The position numbers and the translations under genes were made by a program. Shown piece after piece: positions 24,696-33,986 of a stretch of DNA of 39,816 bases (position 1 is its first letter; every line of letters starts with the position of its first letter). The notes below the pieces were generated by a model that was not told the DNA's origin, did no database searches, and saw only the letters and a list, made by a program, of their open reading frames with translations. Location of the stretch: positions 1 to 39,816 of the forward strand of contig JABDFG010000017.1 of the NCBI GenBank assembly GCA_013286655.1, given 5' to 3'. This DNA is from Bacteroidota bacterium (GTDB lineage Bacteria > Bacteroidota > Bacteroidia > JABDFU01).

Positions 24696-25850
24696 TCACT
24701 GCATAATATTGCTGAGCTGGAAAAGAGGCATGTACATCGCAAGTACAATAAAGCCGACAACCAAGCCCAGGAGTAATAGTAAAATCGGCTGAATAATATT
24801 TCCAAGTAGTTTGGTCTGGTGATCCACTTCGGCTCCATATTGCTGGGCGAGTCTTCCGAACATAACATCCATTTGCTTGACTTCTTCGGCAACTCGAAGT
24901 AAAGAAATCATCCTTCTTTCATATACTTTAAACTTACCCAAACTTTCATGCAGCTTAGCTCCCCTAGTCAGATCTTCGTTTACAGCATCCAGGCTCTGCT
25001 CAATAGGATAAAATCCAACCATCTTTTTGACTAAAGCAATAGCCGAATTAAGAGGGGTCTGAGCAGAAAGAAGCAAGTTCATGCTTTGGCAAAAACGAGC
25101 CAAGTATACCTTCTTCACCATTGCTCCAAAAACAGGTAAATGTAAAACAAGTGAAGAGAAAAACTTCCGGTACCAGATCGCTTTTCGTTGGCTGTAAAGT
25201 GTACCGATTACTGCGATAACTGAAAAAAGGACAATAGCCCCATAGGTTGACATTCCACCTGAAATTCTCAGCATCACTTTGGTAATGAGCGGCAAATCTC
25301 CTTTGAACTGACGAAATAGTTCCGCGAACATTGGAACAACAAAACGCATCATAAAGACAATCACGCAAACAGACGCACTTATTACAATTAAAGGATAGGA
25401 CAAAGCATTTATGATCTGCCGTCTTTGTTCCAGCTTATCATCGTAATATTTGGTAAGACTTTGCAGAACCTCTGTCATTCTTCCACTCTCCTCCCCTATC
25501 TTCATGCTGTAAAATTCATATTCAGAAAATTTCCCAGAAGCGAATGTTGCTTCTGAAAGATTCTTTCCTTCCACCATGCTTTGTTTAATTTCTCCCATAA
25601 GCTGCCTGTCATCTTTTTTCTCCTGTTCCTCTTCCAGCATTTCCAGTGCCGTACGCATGTCAATACCTGAAGTAAGCAAAATAGATAGCTCTGAATAGAA
25701 ACGCACTTTTTTCTTATCTCCGAAACTCGATCCAAAGAGTTTAATCTCCTTACTTAATAGGCCGGACAGATCCTCCGTCCAATCTCGTTTAGCCTGAGAC
25801 TGGTTTTCCTCTTTCCTTTTTTGATTGTATAGACTCAGGTCAATGGCCAT
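24696..25850 (-). CDS. gspF: GspF/PilC-like inner-membrane platform protein
   Basis: This 384-residue protein has two GspF/T2SF domains. The first is near residues 45-165, with RFYSELSILLTSGIDMRTAL, and the second near 250-370, with FCQSMNLLLSAQTPLNSAIA. Three membrane spans are predicted, at about 155-175, 200-220 and 350-375 (IQPILLLLLGLVVGFIVLAM). It is the inner-membrane platform of type II secretion and type IV pilus machines and interacts with the GspE ATPase. It is the last gene of the operon, starting 3 bp after the pseudopilin upstream. Confidence 0.9.
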   Translation of the reverse strand: MAIDLSLYNQKRKEENQSQAKRDWTEDLSGLLSKEIKLFGSSFGDKKKVRFYSELSILLTSGIDMRTALEMLEEEQEKKDDRQLMGEIKQSMVEGKNLSEATFASGKFSEYEFYSMKIGEESGRMTEVLQSLTKYYDDKLEQRRQIINALSYPLIVISASVCVIVFMMRFVVPMFAELFRQFKGDLPLITKVMLRISGGMSTYGAIVLFSVIAVIGTLYSQRKAIWYRKFFSSLVLHLPVFGAMVKKVYLARFCQSMNLLLSAQTPLNSAIALVKKMVGFYPIEQSLDAVNEDLTRGAKLHESLGKFKVYERRMISLLRVAEEVKQMDVMFGRLAQQYGAEVDHQTKLLGNIIQPILLLLLGLVVGFIVLAMYMPLFQLSNIMQ

Positions 25851-25853
25851 ATT

Positions 25854-26417
25854 TTATTTATTATCAAAGGTGTTTAAGAACAATTGACCGGGCTCCGCTT
25901 CAGTCCTCATTAGTAGATCCGCAGCGTATTGCTTTTGGAAATGCAGGGATTCATTTTTTCCAAATAGCGCTACGTCAAAAGTCAATTCATCAACCAGCCC
26001 TGAATTTTGCATCTGTTCGTGGTTTAAAAACTGAGCTATAGGATTTGTACAGGAAACAAAAAAAGTATCGGGATGATTGTTCAGCTTTCGGATCACATAC
26101 TGCTGATTAAACTGGTAGCTAATCTGATTTTCATACAGAGCATTACTAAATTCCTGTCCATACTTTACCGGCAAATCAATGTCGATTCCGTTATTGTTTT
26201 TCTTTATTAGAAATGCATTAAAAAAATCATTTTTAAAAACTGAATTAAACTGAGTAAGGTCAACGGTCACCTTATTCATCCGTTTATAATCGTAAAACTG
26301 TTTATAGATCACCTGATAACCTGTTATAGCAAAAGCTACCGTCATAGCGCTGATGATCATGCCTACCATCGCGTCAATCAGCGTAAGCGCTTTTAGCTTT
26401 GTTTTAAAAACATTCAT
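25854..26417 (-). CDS. GspJ-like minor pseudopilin
   Basis: This 187-residue protein has an N-terminal pilin-like helix: MNVFKTKLKALTLIDAMVGM, then ISAMTVAFAITGY. Cleavage after KLKA would leave LTLID, with Asp where Glu5 is usual. The soluble remainder is unremarkable. It overlaps the gene upstream by 4 bp (ATGA) and lies 3 bp before gspF. The position and size fit GspJ, but the paralogue assignment is uncertain. Confidence 0.7.
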   Translation of the reverse strand: MNVFKTKLKALTLIDAMVGMIISAMTVAFAITGYQVIYKQFYDYKRMNKVTVDLTQFNSVFKNDFFNAFLIKKNNNGIDIDLPVKYGQEFSNALYENQISYQFNQQYVIRKLNNHPDTFFVSCTNPIAQFLNHEQMQNSGLVDELTFDVALFGKNESLHFQKQYAADLLMRTEAEPGQLFLNTFDNK

Positions 26418-26764
26418 TCAACAATCAGTTCAGTTTGTGCTGCTAGTACTTTTCCGCTTTTATCAGTAAACGTCAGACTAAGCTGGAACACATTTCCCGT
26501 GCCATTGTATTTACTTATCTTTTGAATAAGGCTACCATTATCGTACTCTATTTTATCGTCTACGTATTTTTTTTCTGTTTTCATCTCAATCGCATGGTTA
26601 TTTAATATCAGCTGAGCTTTGAGTTTATTTCTCAGATCCCCGGATCGGAGCACGTTGGAATAAACACTCACCGCCAGGCCAAAACTTATCGCAACAACGA
26701 TCGTAGCAATGAGCGCTTCCAGCATCATAGAGGCTTTCAGCTTGTAGTCTATCAATAAAGCCAT
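26414..26764 (-). CDS. GspI-like minor pseudopilin
   Basis: This 116-residue protein starts MALLIDYKLKASMMLEALIA and has a single hydrophobic helix continuing with TIVVAISFGLAVSVY. Cleavage after KLKA gives SMMLE with the conserved Glu5. The short soluble domain is of GspI size. It overlaps genes on both sides, 13 bp upstream and 4 bp downstream. Confidence 0.75.
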   Translation of the reverse strand: MALLIDYKLKASMMLEALIATIVVAISFGLAVSVYSNVLRSGDLRNKLKAQLILNNHAIEMKTEKKYVDDKIEYDNGSLIQKISKYNGTGNVFQLSLTFTDKSGKVLAAQTELIVE

Positions 26765-28020
26765 TTAACGATCTTTTTTAGGTACTTTTTTTCATCCAGC
26801 GCAAGACCGGCAAAATAGCCGGGCAGCTTACTGTTATCAATTACAGCATCCAAAAGCTCGTTTTCATAAACCGAGGAAGAGGTTGTCAAAACAAAGCGCT
26901 TGCACATCACCGTTCCAAATACGCTCCCCTTTAGATCAAGTGACCCGTTGCAGTAAACCTGCCCGGTAATTTTAACTCCTTTATCTATGCTTACACTTAA
27001 AGATTTTTTCTCATTCGTTTCATCCTGGTAGCCTAAAACTACCCCTTCTATTATCGTCTGGTCTTTTATAAGAGCATTGGGCTTTGCTACTGAATCCGAA
27101 ACAATGCTCAGTACCCCGATTGCGCTTGGATAATTTAATTTACATTCTTTACCAATGAGCAGACTATCGGAGGCGAAGACCTGCAGATTTCCAGTAAAGC
27201 CATCTTCTATTTCAATTTTGGGTGCGAATACAAGTACGTCTTCCAAACTGCAATCATCGCTAATTGTAATTTTCTTAGTGGAAATAAGAACAATGTTGCC
27301 TCCTATTTTCCTGTTTGTAAGCTTTATGTTTTCTCCGCTTATCAGAAAAATAGTCTTCTTCCCAAACGAATTATAAACAGTATCCCTTAATCCCTGTTCG
27401 TCTATATTCATAACGCTGTCCCCTGCATGAATGCATTCTCCAGTAAAATAGGTTTTAAGCTCCGTAATTAAAGCCTGCTCGATTTCAGGTAATTGCTTTT
27501 TACTATTTTCAACTGTTCCTTCTGTCATTTTACTCCCGGTAAAATTTTCACCCTCTATATAAGCTCTTTTGATCCCGGCTTTGGGAAGAAAACAATGTCC
27601 TTTAATAAGAGTGGCTCCGCATACCGATAAAGGTTTGTCATCGTCCTCCAGGTAAAGCGCGCAGCAGGTAGCGGAATCAAAACCAGATCCGCTGAGTGCC
27701 ATAAGAGTCTTAGCGTTTCCTTTTTGAATGGATTTTGAAGTAATCAGATCAAAAACTCCCCAGTTTTGTTTTTTAAGCAGTACGCTATCGGTTCCCTCTC
27801 CGTAAAGATCAAGCGTTTTACTTTCTCCAGATTTAATAATCTCCTGATCTCCCATAAGCAAAGTAATCCCCGAACTGGAGTTACGAATACCTTTATCATT
27901 AAGCAATAGTTGCTGTAATTCACGATGGGTAAACCCTGAAAACATGATGACAGAACCAATGACAAGTGCAATAAGCAAGGAAATAGTAAGGGCATACATT
28001 AAGGAAGAAGCTTTCAGCAT
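26752..28020 (-). CDS. Large pilin-like protein with a beta-helix/bactofilin-like region
   Basis: This 422-residue protein opens MLKASSLMYALTISLLIALV, a pilin-type helix with LKA before it. Unlike its neighbours it has Tyr at the position of Glu5. After an alpha/beta region with a CCALYLEDDD part, residues 230-400 contain repeated short strands with VFAPKIEIEDGFTGNLQVFA and ITGQVYCNGSLDLKGSVFGT. This pattern is seen in right-handed beta-helix or bactofilin-type polymers. Its place matches GspK, which caps the pseudopilus, but the domain is different. A tip or surface-exposed role is inferred. Confidence 0.6.
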   Translation of the reverse strand: MLKASSLMYALTISLLIALVIGSVIMFSGFTHRELQQLLLNDKGIRNSSSGITLLMGDQEIIKSGESKTLDLYGEGTDSVLLKKQNWGVFDLITSKSIQKGNAKTLMALSGSGFDSATCCALYLEDDDKPLSVCGATLIKGHCFLPKAGIKRAYIEGENFTGSKMTEGTVENSKKQLPEIEQALITELKTYFTGECIHAGDSVMNIDEQGLRDTVYNSFGKKTIFLISGENIKLTNRKIGGNIVLISTKKITISDDCSLEDVLVFAPKIEIEDGFTGNLQVFASDSLLIGKECKLNYPSAIGVLSIVSDSVAKPNALIKDQTIIEGVVLGYQDETNEKKSLSVSIDKGVKITGQVYCNGSLDLKGSVFGTVMCKRFVLTTSSSVYENELLDAVIDNSKLPGYFAGLALDEKKYLKKIVKWLY

Positions 28021-28024
28021 GTGA

Positions 28025-28849
28025 CTATTTTATGCTCGTAGTAAGAGGTTTTGCAACAGGTTTATTCTCCTTAGGCTTAGGAGCGTCTTTCTTCTTAAAC
28101 CAGGATTTTACCTTGGTTTTCGCATGGTTAACCTTTTCCTTCCATTTACCGGATTTTGTTTTTTGTTTAGTTGATGTGACTTCTTTCTTGTTTTCAGTTA
28201 CCGTTTTCTTGTTTTCACTTACCACTTTCTTGCTTTCACCTACCTCTGCTTTATTTTCAGTCAGTGCTACCTTCTTTTCATGAGTAATGAGCTCCTTTTT
28301 TGCCGGAAGAAGCTCTATCCCATTTTTATACTTTTTCGAGCTTATTTGCTTTCCTGCTTCATATGTCAAGACCAGCCCGTTATACTGGTTGTTTTTGTAA
28401 TGCGCCAGAAGTAAGGGTTCTCCTTTAAAATCGTACAGCCTGCAGTCCCCGTTTTTTTTTCCATTTTTCCAACAGACAACATCTTTTATATTCCCATTCT
28501 CATACCAGCTGATCCATTTCCCGGACCTTAAACCATATCGGTAAATGCCTTTTTCCTTAAGATTATCCGAATAGTAAAAAGCCTTATAATCTCCGTGCAA
28601 TATTTGCCCGTCAAATGCTCCTACCGTGTGCATTACCTTATTGAAGGCATACCAGGAGTAAATAAGACTGTCATTTGTCCTTATGCCACGCTTGCCTACA
28701 AAAACCTCTACGCGTTCAGAATAATCCTTATTATTAACGTTAATAAGCTGTGTCTTTTTCCTGAAAAATACCTGAGCGTTCCCCTGCAGGAATGCCAGTG
28801 ACATAGACAGGACTACCAATACAGAAAACTGTTTCATTTTTTTACCCAT
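28025..28849 (-). CDS. Periplasmic MORN/YwqK-type repeat protein with basic tail
   Basis: This 274-residue protein has a signal peptide (QFSVLVVLSMSLAFLQGNAQ). MORN-like repeats follow at about residues 85-185 (KEKGIYRYGLRSGKWISWYE, then GNIKDVVCWKNGKKNGDCRL). Residues 200-274 are rich in Lys and Glu with repeats of VSENKKTVTENKKEV, likely extended or coiled. Bacteroidota YwqK-type MORN proteins are mostly uncharacterised. Its place in the operon suggests an accessory role in the pilus/secretion machine, but nothing shows how. Confidence 0.75.
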   Translation of the reverse strand: MGKKMKQFSVLVVLSMSLAFLQGNAQVFFRKKTQLINVNNKDYSERVEVFVGKRGIRTNDSLIYSWYAFNKVMHTVGAFDGQILHGDYKAFYYSDNLKEKGIYRYGLRSGKWISWYENGNIKDVVCWKNGKKNGDCRLYDFKGEPLLLAHYKNNQYNGLVLTYEAGKQISSKKYKNGIELLPAKKELITHEKKVALTENKAEVGESKKVVSENKKTVTENKKEVTSTKQKTKSGKWKEKVNHAKTKVKSWFKKKDAPKPKENKPVAKPLTTSIK

Positions 28850-29310
28850 TTTGTCTCATTTTGAAAAGCCACTTCAATAGAATCCTTTTCTATGTTTTCA
28901 AGCGCTATCCCGTTTATTAGGTCACCACTATTCATTAGATTACTTTTACCGCTGATGGAAACAACAGCCAGTTTTTTATTCGCCTTCGCATTTTTCATCA
29001 TTCCCTTGTAGGCAATTAAAGGCCAGGGAATTTTTACTTCCGGAGCTTTCTTAACTACAGGAATTGCCCTTACCACCTTGCCGGAATTCATGGAAACGGA
29101 TTTTCCCAAAAAGGGATCCCGGTAATTGGCAATGATCGAAAAGGTATCCGGCAAATTGTTTTCCTTCATCTTTGCAGGTACATTAACACCTGAAATAATT
29201 TTTGTTCCAACATCCGGGTAAAAACCTTTAAAAAGTCGCACTAAAAATGAACCCCAGATAAAAATCACGAGTGGTAATAAAAAATAGATCATTACCTTCT
29301 TGTCTTTCAT
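28834..29310 (-). CDS. PilP/GspC-like single-span protein
   Basis: This 158-residue protein has one N-terminal membrane span (YFLLPLVIFIWGSFLVRLF). A linker with YRDPFLGKSVS follows, then a domain containing PWPLIAYKGMMKN, SISGKSNLMNSGDLINGIAL and a closing NIEKDSIEVAFQNETKW. The RDPF motif and the short beta-barrel repeat pattern recall PilP and the HR domain of GspC, which link the inner membrane to the secretin. It overlaps the MORN gene by 16 bp and the upstream FN3 gene by 1 bp. Confidence 0.7.
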   Translation of the reverse strand: MKDKKVMIYFLLPLVIFIWGSFLVRLFKGFYPDVGTKIISGVNVPAKMKENNLPDTFSIIANYRDPFLGKSVSMNSGKVVRAIPVVKKAPEVKIPWPLIAYKGMMKNAKANKKLAVVSISGKSNLMNSGDLINGIALENIEKDSIEVAFQNETKWVKK

Positions 29311-30254
29311 TACTTGACCCTGAATTTTCCAAGATTACTCCAGCCGCTTCTATTACCTGCTGCATCAATGGACTTCACCTGCCAGAAATAAGGCGTCCCG
29401 GAAGTTCCCGAGAAAACATACCTGTAATAAGCCACCGTGGAATAAGCTCTTTGTAAAACATTGCCCAGCAAAGAATCACTTGCTATGTAAATGCTGTCTC
29501 CAATCACAGAAGAAGAATTTCTTTGCCATTTTAAGGTCACCGGCGAAGACGCCGTATCGTTATAAGCCGGAAAAGTCAGCGAAGGAGGGCTGGGAGCTGT
29601 TCTGTTAATGGTCAGATAAAAGGTATTCACATTGGCGGTAACCGAAAAGCTGTTTATGGCTTTCACATCCCAGTGGTATTTGCCATCCAGGGCAAATGTA
29701 TACGAAGCCGTATCACCGGTAATAAGCGCTTTGGTGTACACACTGGCATTGGTTGAATCAAATAGTTCAAAGGTATATTGAGCCGCATTGGGTAAGGAAG
29801 CCCAGCGGAATAACTGCTTTACTACATTGGAAAAGGAATTGTTTACCGGAGAGCTTAGAATCACCTTACTGCCACTCAAGTTGCTGCTGGTGTCAATGGT
29901 AAATCCCCAGGTTACATAAGGAGTATTACTGGATCCGTTCTGAGCCCGGACTCGCCACTGGTAAGTGCCCGGAGTAAAATTATAGCTGAACTTAGTTCCT
30001 GTAACGGTACTGTCGAAGATCAAGGACTGAACAGAAGAAAAGCTGGGTCTTACTACGGAGATCCTGTAATTATCCGCTCCATTTACCTGGTCCCACCAAA
30101 AGGTAACACTGTTGGAAGAAGAAACAATGCCATTGCCAGGAGCAAGCACATTGATGGTAGTCTTAGAAAGATTTGGCTCTATAATATCCTGGCAGGCCGC
30201 TAAAAAGATCAGCAGCAAAGCTGGCAGCAGCAGTTTAAGCGAATAGATTCTCAT
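29310..30254 (-). CDS. Lipoprotein with fibronectin type III-like repeats
   Basis: This 314-residue protein has a signal peptide and lipobox: LLLPALLLIFLAAC, cysteine at about residue 21. Three FN3-like beta-sandwiches follow, marked by the SVTFWWDQVNGADNYRI, QLFRWASLPNAAQYTFELFD and VTLKWQRNSSSVIGDSIYIA strand signatures. Each ends in a YFWQVKSID or YQWRVRAQN strand. It overlaps its neighbours by 1 and 4 bp, so it is part of the operon. A lipoprotein of this kind could serve as secretin pilotin or as a surface factor. Neither is shown. Confidence 0.85.
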   Translation of the reverse strand: MRIYSLKLLLPALLLIFLAACQDIIEPNLSKTTINVLAPGNGIVSSSNSVTFWWDQVNGADNYRISVVRPSFSSVQSLIFDSTVTGTKFSYNFTPGTYQWRVRAQNGSSNTPYVTWGFTIDTSSNLSGSKVILSSPVNNSFSNVVKQLFRWASLPNAAQYTFELFDSTNASVYTKALITGDTASYTFALDGKYHWDVKAINSFSVTANVNTFYLTINRTAPSPPSLTFPAYNDTASSPVTLKWQRNSSSVIGDSIYIASDSLLGNVLQRAYSTVAYYRYVFSGTSGTPYFWQVKSIDAAGNRSGWSNLGKFRVK

Positions 30255-30793
30255 ACTTTTTGTCCTTTTACATTTTGTATATAAACCTTAGCCGTTAAGG
30301 CAAACAGTCCCGTTTTATAATCCTTTTTGGAGGAAAAATCTACCGAGCTTACCTTTCCAAGTTTTTGCTTCTGCTCTAATAGATAAACCAGCTTTAGTAA
30401 CTTGACAAATCCACCTTCTACCACAAAAACATTGGTCTGTACCTTAAAATCGTTCTCAGCAGACTGCTCCGTGCTTGGAAATTCACGTAAAACCAATCCG
30501 TTTCCCTGGCAATAGTTAGCCACTGTACTTAAAAGAGCCTGCTCTACCTCTCCTTCCTTTGCTTGGACCTGTTCCATCCCAAGCTGCTTTTCCATCTCTG
30601 TTAACCGGCCCTCATAGATCCGCACCTTTTCGGGTGCTCCCTGGGCCATTTGCACCTGCCCGGTGAGCGAGCTGCAAACAGCATGAAGTTCAATGGTGTC
30701 TGAAATAAACAAGGCATACAAAAGAAACAGCAGCAGTAAACCACCATAGAGCAAAAACTTATTTTTCTTTTTATAGCTTAGATTTTCCAGCAT
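30251..30793 (-). CDS. PilO/GspM-like single-span protein
   Basis: This 180-residue protein has a membrane span near residues 14-30 (LLYGGLLLLFLLYALF), then a coiled coil (VRIYEGRLTEMEKQLGMEQV), and a C-terminal ferredoxin-like domain with FVVEGGFVKLLKLVYLLEQK. That is the architecture of PilO or GspM, which pairs with the PilN/GspL domain of the neighbour. It overlaps the lipoprotein gene by 4 bp. Confidence 0.7.
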   Translation of the reverse strand: MLENLSYKKKNKFLLYGGLLLLFLLYALFISDTIELHAVCSSLTGQVQMAQGAPEKVRIYEGRLTEMEKQLGMEQVQAKEGEVEQALLSTVANYCQGNGLVLREFPSTEQSAENDFKVQTNVFVVEGGFVKLLKLVYLLEQKQKLGKVSSVDFSSKKDYKTGLFALTAKVYIQNVKGQKV

Positions 30794-30797
30794 TTGT

Positions 30798-32042
30798 TCA
30801 GTTCATGTTAATTGAAATAACAAACTCTGCTGCTTCCTTGGTTTTATCCTGGCTGTAATTAAGTAGACTTACCTCCCTGATCCACTTTTTGTTTTTAATA
30901 ATTTTCATCCATTCGTTAAGCTCCGTACTTTTTTTGCAAAAACCTTCTACGATGAGATGGTCAATGTCGAAAGAAATCTTATCCTCTTCACTCCCCTTTT
31001 TTTTCTGTAAAGGATTTATATTCATCCGGGTAAGTTGTATCGCCTCGGGCAGATCAGCGGCCAACTGATCTGCGTACCAGGACTTCCGGGATGTTTGCAA
31101 AAGATCATTTTTTTCTAAAAAAAGCTGTTTTTCATCCACCTTCTGTTTTAGCTTATCCAGTTTAAGCAGCGCATCTTTTCCGGATTCCAGCTGCAAAAGG
31201 AGAGCACTTTTTTCTTTGGAATAAACGCTGCTTAAAAAAAAGTTGATACTGAGCACAAGGATCAAAACAGCCGCAAATGCGTAAAGCCTTCTTTGGAATT
31301 TTCTCTTTTCAGTAAATTCTTCCCTTTCTTGCTTAACGTAAGGAATAGAAGCATGTGGTCTTATTTCATTTTGGATCAGAGTCCCGAAGGCAGCGGCGAA
31401 ACAAAGCAGTGTATCTGCTAAAATCGGCTCCTCCCCCACTCGTATCGTCTTATCAGAAGCAGTCCAGGAAACGCCTTGAACCTCTTCTATCGTTCCCTGA
31501 TTGCCAAAGGTGATTTGAAAGGTTCCCACGTTAAGATTAAAATCAGCGGGTGCGTCCCCGAGTAAAATCAAGGGGACAATTGCATTCACTGCAAAAGGAC
31601 CCATAGCGCAATCAATGACCCAGAAACCTTCCTCCTTTAACGTTTTAAGCCATGCATCCAGTAAATCTTTGCGTACAGCCGAAACATAATATTGGTTATC
31701 AAATACCTGCACCTTCTGTAAATAAAAATCTGTAGGATTTGCTCCCGTTAATACTTTCTGTAAAATAGTTTTATCGGTATCCTGCTCTGACAGTAAAAGC
31801 TTTTTATGCAAAATCCCCTTACCATTTATTACCAAAGAGACCGGTGTTTTCTTTGAAACAACTTCTCTAAGCTCTCCGAGCGCTTCTATTCCGGCTTTTG
31901 AAAAAACGGTAACAATACTTTCCTTTTTTTTCTCTAACGCACAAACGTTCATCCGGACAGCACCATCAGCAGCCAGCACGATCTCCAGTCCCGTGACCTT
32001 GCGGTTCTCCCATAAACTACCCGATCTGATTTCCTTTAACAT
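30798..32042 (-). CDS. PilM/PilN- or GspL-like assembly protein
   Basis: This 414-residue protein has an N-terminal cytoplasmic part of about 240 residues, of the actin-like PilM/GspL type. It is followed by a membrane span at about 252-270 (RRLYAFAAVLILVLSINFFL). The periplasmic PilN-like part has a coiled coil (LLLQLESGKDALLKLDKLKQ) and then LPEAIQLTRMNINPLQ. Fusing PilM and PilN matches GspL. The C-terminal WMKIIKNKKWIREVSLL is like the PilN ferredoxin fold. It begins 1 bp after the secretin stop. Confidence 0.75.
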   Translation of the reverse strand: MLKEIRSGSLWENRKVTGLEIVLAADGAVRMNVCALEKKKESIVTVFSKAGIEALGELREVVSKKTPVSLVINGKGILHKKLLLSEQDTDKTILQKVLTGANPTDFYLQKVQVFDNQYYVSAVRKDLLDAWLKTLKEEGFWVIDCAMGPFAVNAIVPLILLGDAPADFNLNVGTFQITFGNQGTIEEVQGVSWTASDKTIRVGEEPILADTLLCFAAAFGTLIQNEIRPHASIPYVKQEREEFTEKRKFQRRLYAFAAVLILVLSINFFLSSVYSKEKSALLLQLESGKDALLKLDKLKQKVDEKQLFLEKNDLLQTSRKSWYADQLAADLPEAIQLTRMNINPLQKKKGSEEDKISFDIDHLIVEGFCKKSTELNEWMKIIKNKKWIREVSLLNYSQDKTKEAAEFVISINMN

Positions 32043-32043
32043 A

Positions 32044-33984
32044 TCAATACATCACAGTTGGTTTAATGAAAATGGAAAGCCTCGCCTTGGTATTGGTTTT
32101 GGTACGGCTACTGAAAAACCATTTGATAATGGGTATTCTCGATAGAAATGGAAATCCTGAACCAGAATCATTCACCTGATTTTCTTCCAGTCCTCCAAGC
32201 AGTATCGTTTCATTGTTTTTTACCCGGATCAGGGATTGAAAGTTCCGGGTAGTTGTTCCGGGAGGAGCCGTTGGAGCTATCCGGGCGGTAAACGTACTTT
32301 GCTTAAACTTAACATCAAGGGTTATCTGGTTATCCGCCGAAACCATCGGGTTAACACTGATCTCCAAGTCTGCATTTACCGGAAGCCAGCTTTGGGCCGT
32401 TTGAGTGGTAGCCGCAACAGAACCCGTAAGTGTCGTAGATGTCTGAAGGTAATACTCCGTATCACCAATGGTCATCTTTGCCTCGTGGCCATTGAGGGTA
32501 GCAAGCTTTGGGGTAGAACGAATTTTAATAAGGCCCTGGCTTTCCAATGCCTGAAGGTTTAAATAAAAATTAGGTGTTACCGAGCCTAGGTTAATCAGCC
32601 CACCGGTAAGTCCTGAAATCAGATTATTGATCGAAGTGGAACTCAGCGTCACATTCGGGCCCGGAAAGACCTGTCCCCCGGTCACAGCAGGAGCTGTACC
32701 AAGACCTGCCGAAATCCCAGTTGCAAGTGTTTTGGTATCTGTTACATCCACTACCGTTAGTTCCAGCATAACAACCGGTACCACCCGGTCAATATCCCGT
32801 AAAAAAGATTCCAGCTCATCCATTCTTGGCTGAGACCCACTCATAATAAGGCTGTTTAAATCCGGAAAGGGTTTTAATTCAAGTCCCTTTTTTAAATCAG
32901 CTGGTATAAAATCAATGACCTTATCAACCGTTCTGTACTTAAACTGCAGCACTTTAGAAGTACGGAGGCCTTCCTGGCTTCGTTCCCCGATAAGGTAAAT
33001 GCCATCCCGTTTTTGAAAGGTATATTCCGTACCATTAAAAATCTTCTTTAAAAACTCCTCCAGTCCGGAGCCTGTTATGTTGAGGGTAATATTTCCTTTA
33101 AGCTCTGAGAACATAAAATAATTTGCTTTAAACTCGCTGCACACCTGGTCCACCACCTCTGCTATTGGAACGGCAATTGCTTCAATGTTCAAAAGCCCAT
33201 TCTCATCTACTTTCAGCTTTAATCCAGAGCTTGGAGCAGATCTTCCTTTGCCGTTTTTAGCTCCCTTTCCGGTCTTATCCAGACCGACCACATCCTTTTT
33301 TTCGATCAGGTAAAAATTATCTTCTGTGAGCGTCGCTTTCAGATCATTGGTTAACGCCAGATTATACAAAGCGCTTGCAAAAGAAGTTTCCTGGATAAAC
33401 CCATTTACCAATTTATTTGCTATATCCGCCGAATAGATGACATTCTTCTTAGACAGACGGGTAATTTCTCTTGCGACCGCCTGTAAACTGTCATTACTCA
33501 AATCCATGGACAGCTCATCCGAGTTCTCATCATAACTTATTTTCAATTTTTTCGGACCGGAAACGATCTTTTCAACTACGGGAGGAACATACTTTATAAC
33601 CGACATGATGGACCCAATGAAATTAATATCCAGGTTATAGTTTTTGCAAAGAAAAAGCAGCACATCCTCTACCGGTAAATTCGTAAAGTTGTTGACAACC
33701 GATATGTTCAAAGATGGATCAACCGTTATATTCAGATTATTTTGCACTGCCAGTCCCCGGATAAATTCCTGTATGGAAACTCCATTTACCGATAATTCCA
33801 CCTTTTCATTTAGCCCCGGACTATCTCCATTAGCAAGCGCTGTAAGTTTTTGCTCAATTGCCGAAAAACGATCCTCTGCCTGCTGAGCAAATAAAGAAGA
33901 TTGCATAACTACCAAAAAGAGCCAGAGAATAACAACTCTTAAAAAGAGGCTCACGATTTTCTTTCTGTTATTCGATCCTTTCAT
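32044..33984 (-). CDS. gspD: GspD/PilQ-like secretin
   Basis: This 646-residue protein has a signal peptide with a span at 12-30 (LFLRVVILWLFLVVMQSSLF). STN/N-domain repeats follow at about 70-330 (LSVNGVSIQEFIRGLAVQNN). The secretin core has VPVVMLELTVVDVTDTKTLA, ALESQGLIKIRSTPKLATLN, the QTAQSWLPVNADLEISVNPM segment and a closing NNETILLGGLEENQ and GFPFLSRIPIIKWFFSSRTK. It forms the outer-membrane pore. The gene lies between gspE and the PilM/N-like gene. Confidence 0.92.
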   Translation of the reverse strand: MKGSNNRKKIVSLFLRVVILWLFLVVMQSSLFAQQAEDRFSAIEQKLTALANGDSPGLNEKVELSVNGVSIQEFIRGLAVQNNLNITVDPSLNISVVNNFTNLPVEDVLLFLCKNYNLDINFIGSIMSVIKYVPPVVEKIVSGPKKLKISYDENSDELSMDLSNDSLQAVAREITRLSKKNVIYSADIANKLVNGFIQETSFASALYNLALTNDLKATLTEDNFYLIEKKDVVGLDKTGKGAKNGKGRSAPSSGLKLKVDENGLLNIEAIAVPIAEVVDQVCSEFKANYFMFSELKGNITLNITGSGLEEFLKKIFNGTEYTFQKRDGIYLIGERSQEGLRTSKVLQFKYRTVDKVIDFIPADLKKGLELKPFPDLNSLIMSGSQPRMDELESFLRDIDRVVPVVMLELTVVDVTDTKTLATGISAGLGTAPAVTGGQVFPGPNVTLSSTSINNLISGLTGGLINLGSVTPNFYLNLQALESQGLIKIRSTPKLATLNGHEAKMTIGDTEYYLQTSTTLTGSVAATTQTAQSWLPVNADLEISVNPMVSADNQITLDVKFKQSTFTARIAPTAPPGTTTRNFQSLIRVKNNETILLGGLEENQVNDSGSGFPFLSRIPIIKWFFSSRTKTNTKARLSIFIKPTVMY

Positions 33985-33986
33985 CT

